64,000 bases of DNA from Corallincola platygyrae (GTDB lineage Bacteria; Pseudomonadota; Gammaproteobacteria; Enterobacterales; Neiellaceae): NCBI RefSeq assembly GCF_039544265.1, contig NZ_BAABLI010000011.1, positions 1 through 64,000 on the forward strand, given 5' to 3'. The translations under genes and the position numbers were made by a program. The notes below the pieces were generated by a model. That model saw only the letters and a program-made list of their open reading frames with translations, had not been told where the DNA came from and ran no database searches. Below are positions 63,601-64,000 of the stretch, in pieces. Positions within the stretch are counted from its first letter, which is position 1. Every line of letters starts with the position of its first letter.

Positions 63601-64000
63601 GGCATCATAAGCGGTCATCTCACCGAGAGAGCCCAGTTCAAAGTCTTCAGAGAAGATGCGTGGTACCGGGTTAGACAGGGTGGCTGATGCCACTTCATTA
63701 CTATGGGTAGACAGGCCAGCCGCGTTATATGGACGGATGCGGTAACTGTAGGCCTCACCTTCGTTCAGTTTCTCGTCGGTGTAAGTGGTGGTATCCGCTT
63801 CAATGCGCCAGGTCAGAACCGCCCAGTCGCCATCACCCACTTTGCGCTCTAATTGGTAACCCACTTCATCAAAGCTGGCATCGTCGTTCCAGCTCAGTTC
63901 AATCTCACTGATAGAGATTGGCGCAGCTTCAATAGTGGTGGCCGAAACTGCGGCGGTGTCAGCGATGTTAGAAACCACAGCAGTCAGGTCGAGGTCGAAG
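60652..64000 (-). CDS. Large secreted/surface endonuclease-exonuclease-phosphatase protein with FN3, three choice-of-anchor J domains and PKD (partial)
   Basis: At least 1115 residues; the frame is open to the window edge, so the N-terminus and signal peptide are missing. In order, counted from the codon at 63978: a fibronectin III domain (about 15-100), three related choice-of-anchor J-type domains (about 108-272, 280-435, 445-603), a PKD domain (610-690, FGDGETSTDAESTHTYSEAG), and an endonuclease/exonuclease/phosphatase domain (703-1060) with GDLNASS (D955, N957) and SDHRLVY (H1050). An acidic linker and a hydrophobic C-terminus ending in basic residues resemble a GlyGly-CTERM-type sorting tail. 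It probably cuts extracellular DNA or phosphate esters. The homologous extracellular nuclease ExeM is the closest match I can name. Confidence 0.87.
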   Translation of the reverse strand, partial: FDLDLTAVVSNIADTAAVSATTIEAAPISISEIELSWNDDASFDEVGYQLERKVGDGDWAVLTWRIEADTTTYTDEKLNEGEAYSYRIRPYNAAGLSTHSNEVASATLSNPVPRIFSEDFELGSLGEMTAYDAASDAAWAISTTGNWAYMNGYGADTASDDWLITPALDLSYYSDTSLSFETSTRYDGPVLGVKYSTDYTLGENPNDSTWTDIPECSTTDAAVCWTKVSIDDWSFEATDVDISGIDFGGKPVHFAFHYTSTGTGGGDGAGWQVDNITVRGNYSASEIVGDSMAGGVPASWTNHNAASTANWDAVTKNEIPAAYINGYGADAASDDWLIFPGAELTADDRATLAFDYFQEYSGPALKVMVSTDYTDGADPATATWVDLNVELPAIHKEWASIGPISLAGYEGTVHVAFHYTSTGTGGGQGAGIGIANAKIAKNLDGVYLENEILEEKFNSLDNLGTFEAYSRSSNADWKVEERGGDLGAIISGYGADGPSDDWLISPELNILNWQNALITFEIYTKYGGPALEVYISNNYSGSDDPQAEGVTWTKLEIDQSAEVEDTWNPYTVDVSGYTGQAHVAFVYTSTGTGSGEGRRSGVNNFRFVSTYGQEGLKANFSLGQTLYTTVEPVSFQATVSGGVAPYTYLWAFGDGETSTDAESTHTYSEAGSYTVTLTVTDTEGTEQVSTRENLVEVLQSTQEEVPVMTGDVRIATFNAYLNRSSEGQILEDALAGDDPQIANVAEIIQRVRPDILLLNEFDYVADGSAVDALKQNYLEVSQNGADPIEYPYMFLAASNTGIASGVDLDNNGEVGGPGDAFGFGEFPGQYGMVILSRYPIQTENVRTFQNFLWKDMPDAMLPVDPETGESWYSAEALDVFRLSSKSHWDVPVEVDGEVIHVLASHPTPPVFDGEEDRNGTRNHDETRFWRDYVDASLSDYIYDDNGNTGGLGENQRFVIMGDLNASSVEGDATGDPISLLTESAYIDGTMVPMSTGGEENDAGNENAPMHTADWKMRADYVLPSIFGFEIEHTAVFWPGRADVLYRLVGPGVTSSDHRLVYVDATLTERSDNSGTPSTDSDDDDDGLFGSTGYGMIIFAMLAGFCRRVFAVKKRK

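Overview
The window reads as chromosomal DNA from a marine-type gammaproteobacterium, close in gene content to Alteromonadales, Aeromonadales or Oceanospirillales relatives. The basis is a thrLABC operon with a Thr/Ile-rich leader peptide, srmB, yaaA, grcA, aceK, acs, tesB, a fused aspartokinase/homoserine dehydrogenase, many chemoreceptors and outer-membrane proteins, and two vitamin B12 riboswitches. I cannot name the genus from sequence alone. I found no rRNA, tRNA, CRISPR array, prophage or intact transposase. The last gene runs off the right edge, and a single N at 9673 marks an assembly join.

Layout. 1-9.4 kb: two tandem BrnQ branched-chain amino-acid carriers; SrmB helicase; a DmeF-like metal exporter with a STAS-like protein and a MOSC protein; two small membrane proteins; YaaA; a secreted Sel1-type protein. 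9.4-9.85 kb: a 0.3-kb element with terminal inverted repeats and the assembly join. 9.85-20.2 kb: an amino-acid:cation symporter, a macrodomain protein, a response regulator with TPR repeats, transaldolase and Pgi, a DUF3545 protein, a hemerythrin-like protein, the DNA repair genes ung and nfo, and grcA. 20.3-27.8 kb: the thr operon with its attenuator, a beta-lactamase-fold hydrolase plus glycosyltransferase pair, and a yjtD-like methyltransferase. 27.9-43.8 kb: aceK; a large uncharacterised protein that may start with a TIR-like fold; two chemoreceptors, one in a run with a porin and a phosphate-binding-like protein; tesB; an epimerase; acs; an AEC transporter. 43.8-51.2 kb: a B12 locus (cobC, riboswitch, btuD, btuC, cobQ, btuF, riboswitch, btuB). 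51.3-64 kb: a binding lipoprotein with a histidine kinase; ompW behind tandem FNR-type boxes; a divergent aldo-keto reductase/AraC pair; a SYLF lipoprotein; a STAS-like protein; an MBL lipoprotein; a secreted thioredoxin-like protein; and a very large surface or secreted nuclease.

How genes work together. The B12 locus is the clearest module: BtuB at the outer membrane, BtuF in the periplasm, BtuCD in the inner membrane, with CobQ and CobC acting on corrinoid intermediates, under two riboswitches. The thr operon makes threonine from aspartate and is controlled by attenuation. Carbon flow is represented by acs (acetate activation) and aceK (switching isocitrate towards the glyoxylate shunt). 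Low-oxygen adaptation is suggested by FNR-type sites before grcA and ompW. Less familiar units are the lipoprotein/kinase pair, the chemoreceptor-porin-binding protein run, and the TIR-like/TPR/coiled-coil membrane protein at 29807-32050, which is my best candidate for something undescribed.
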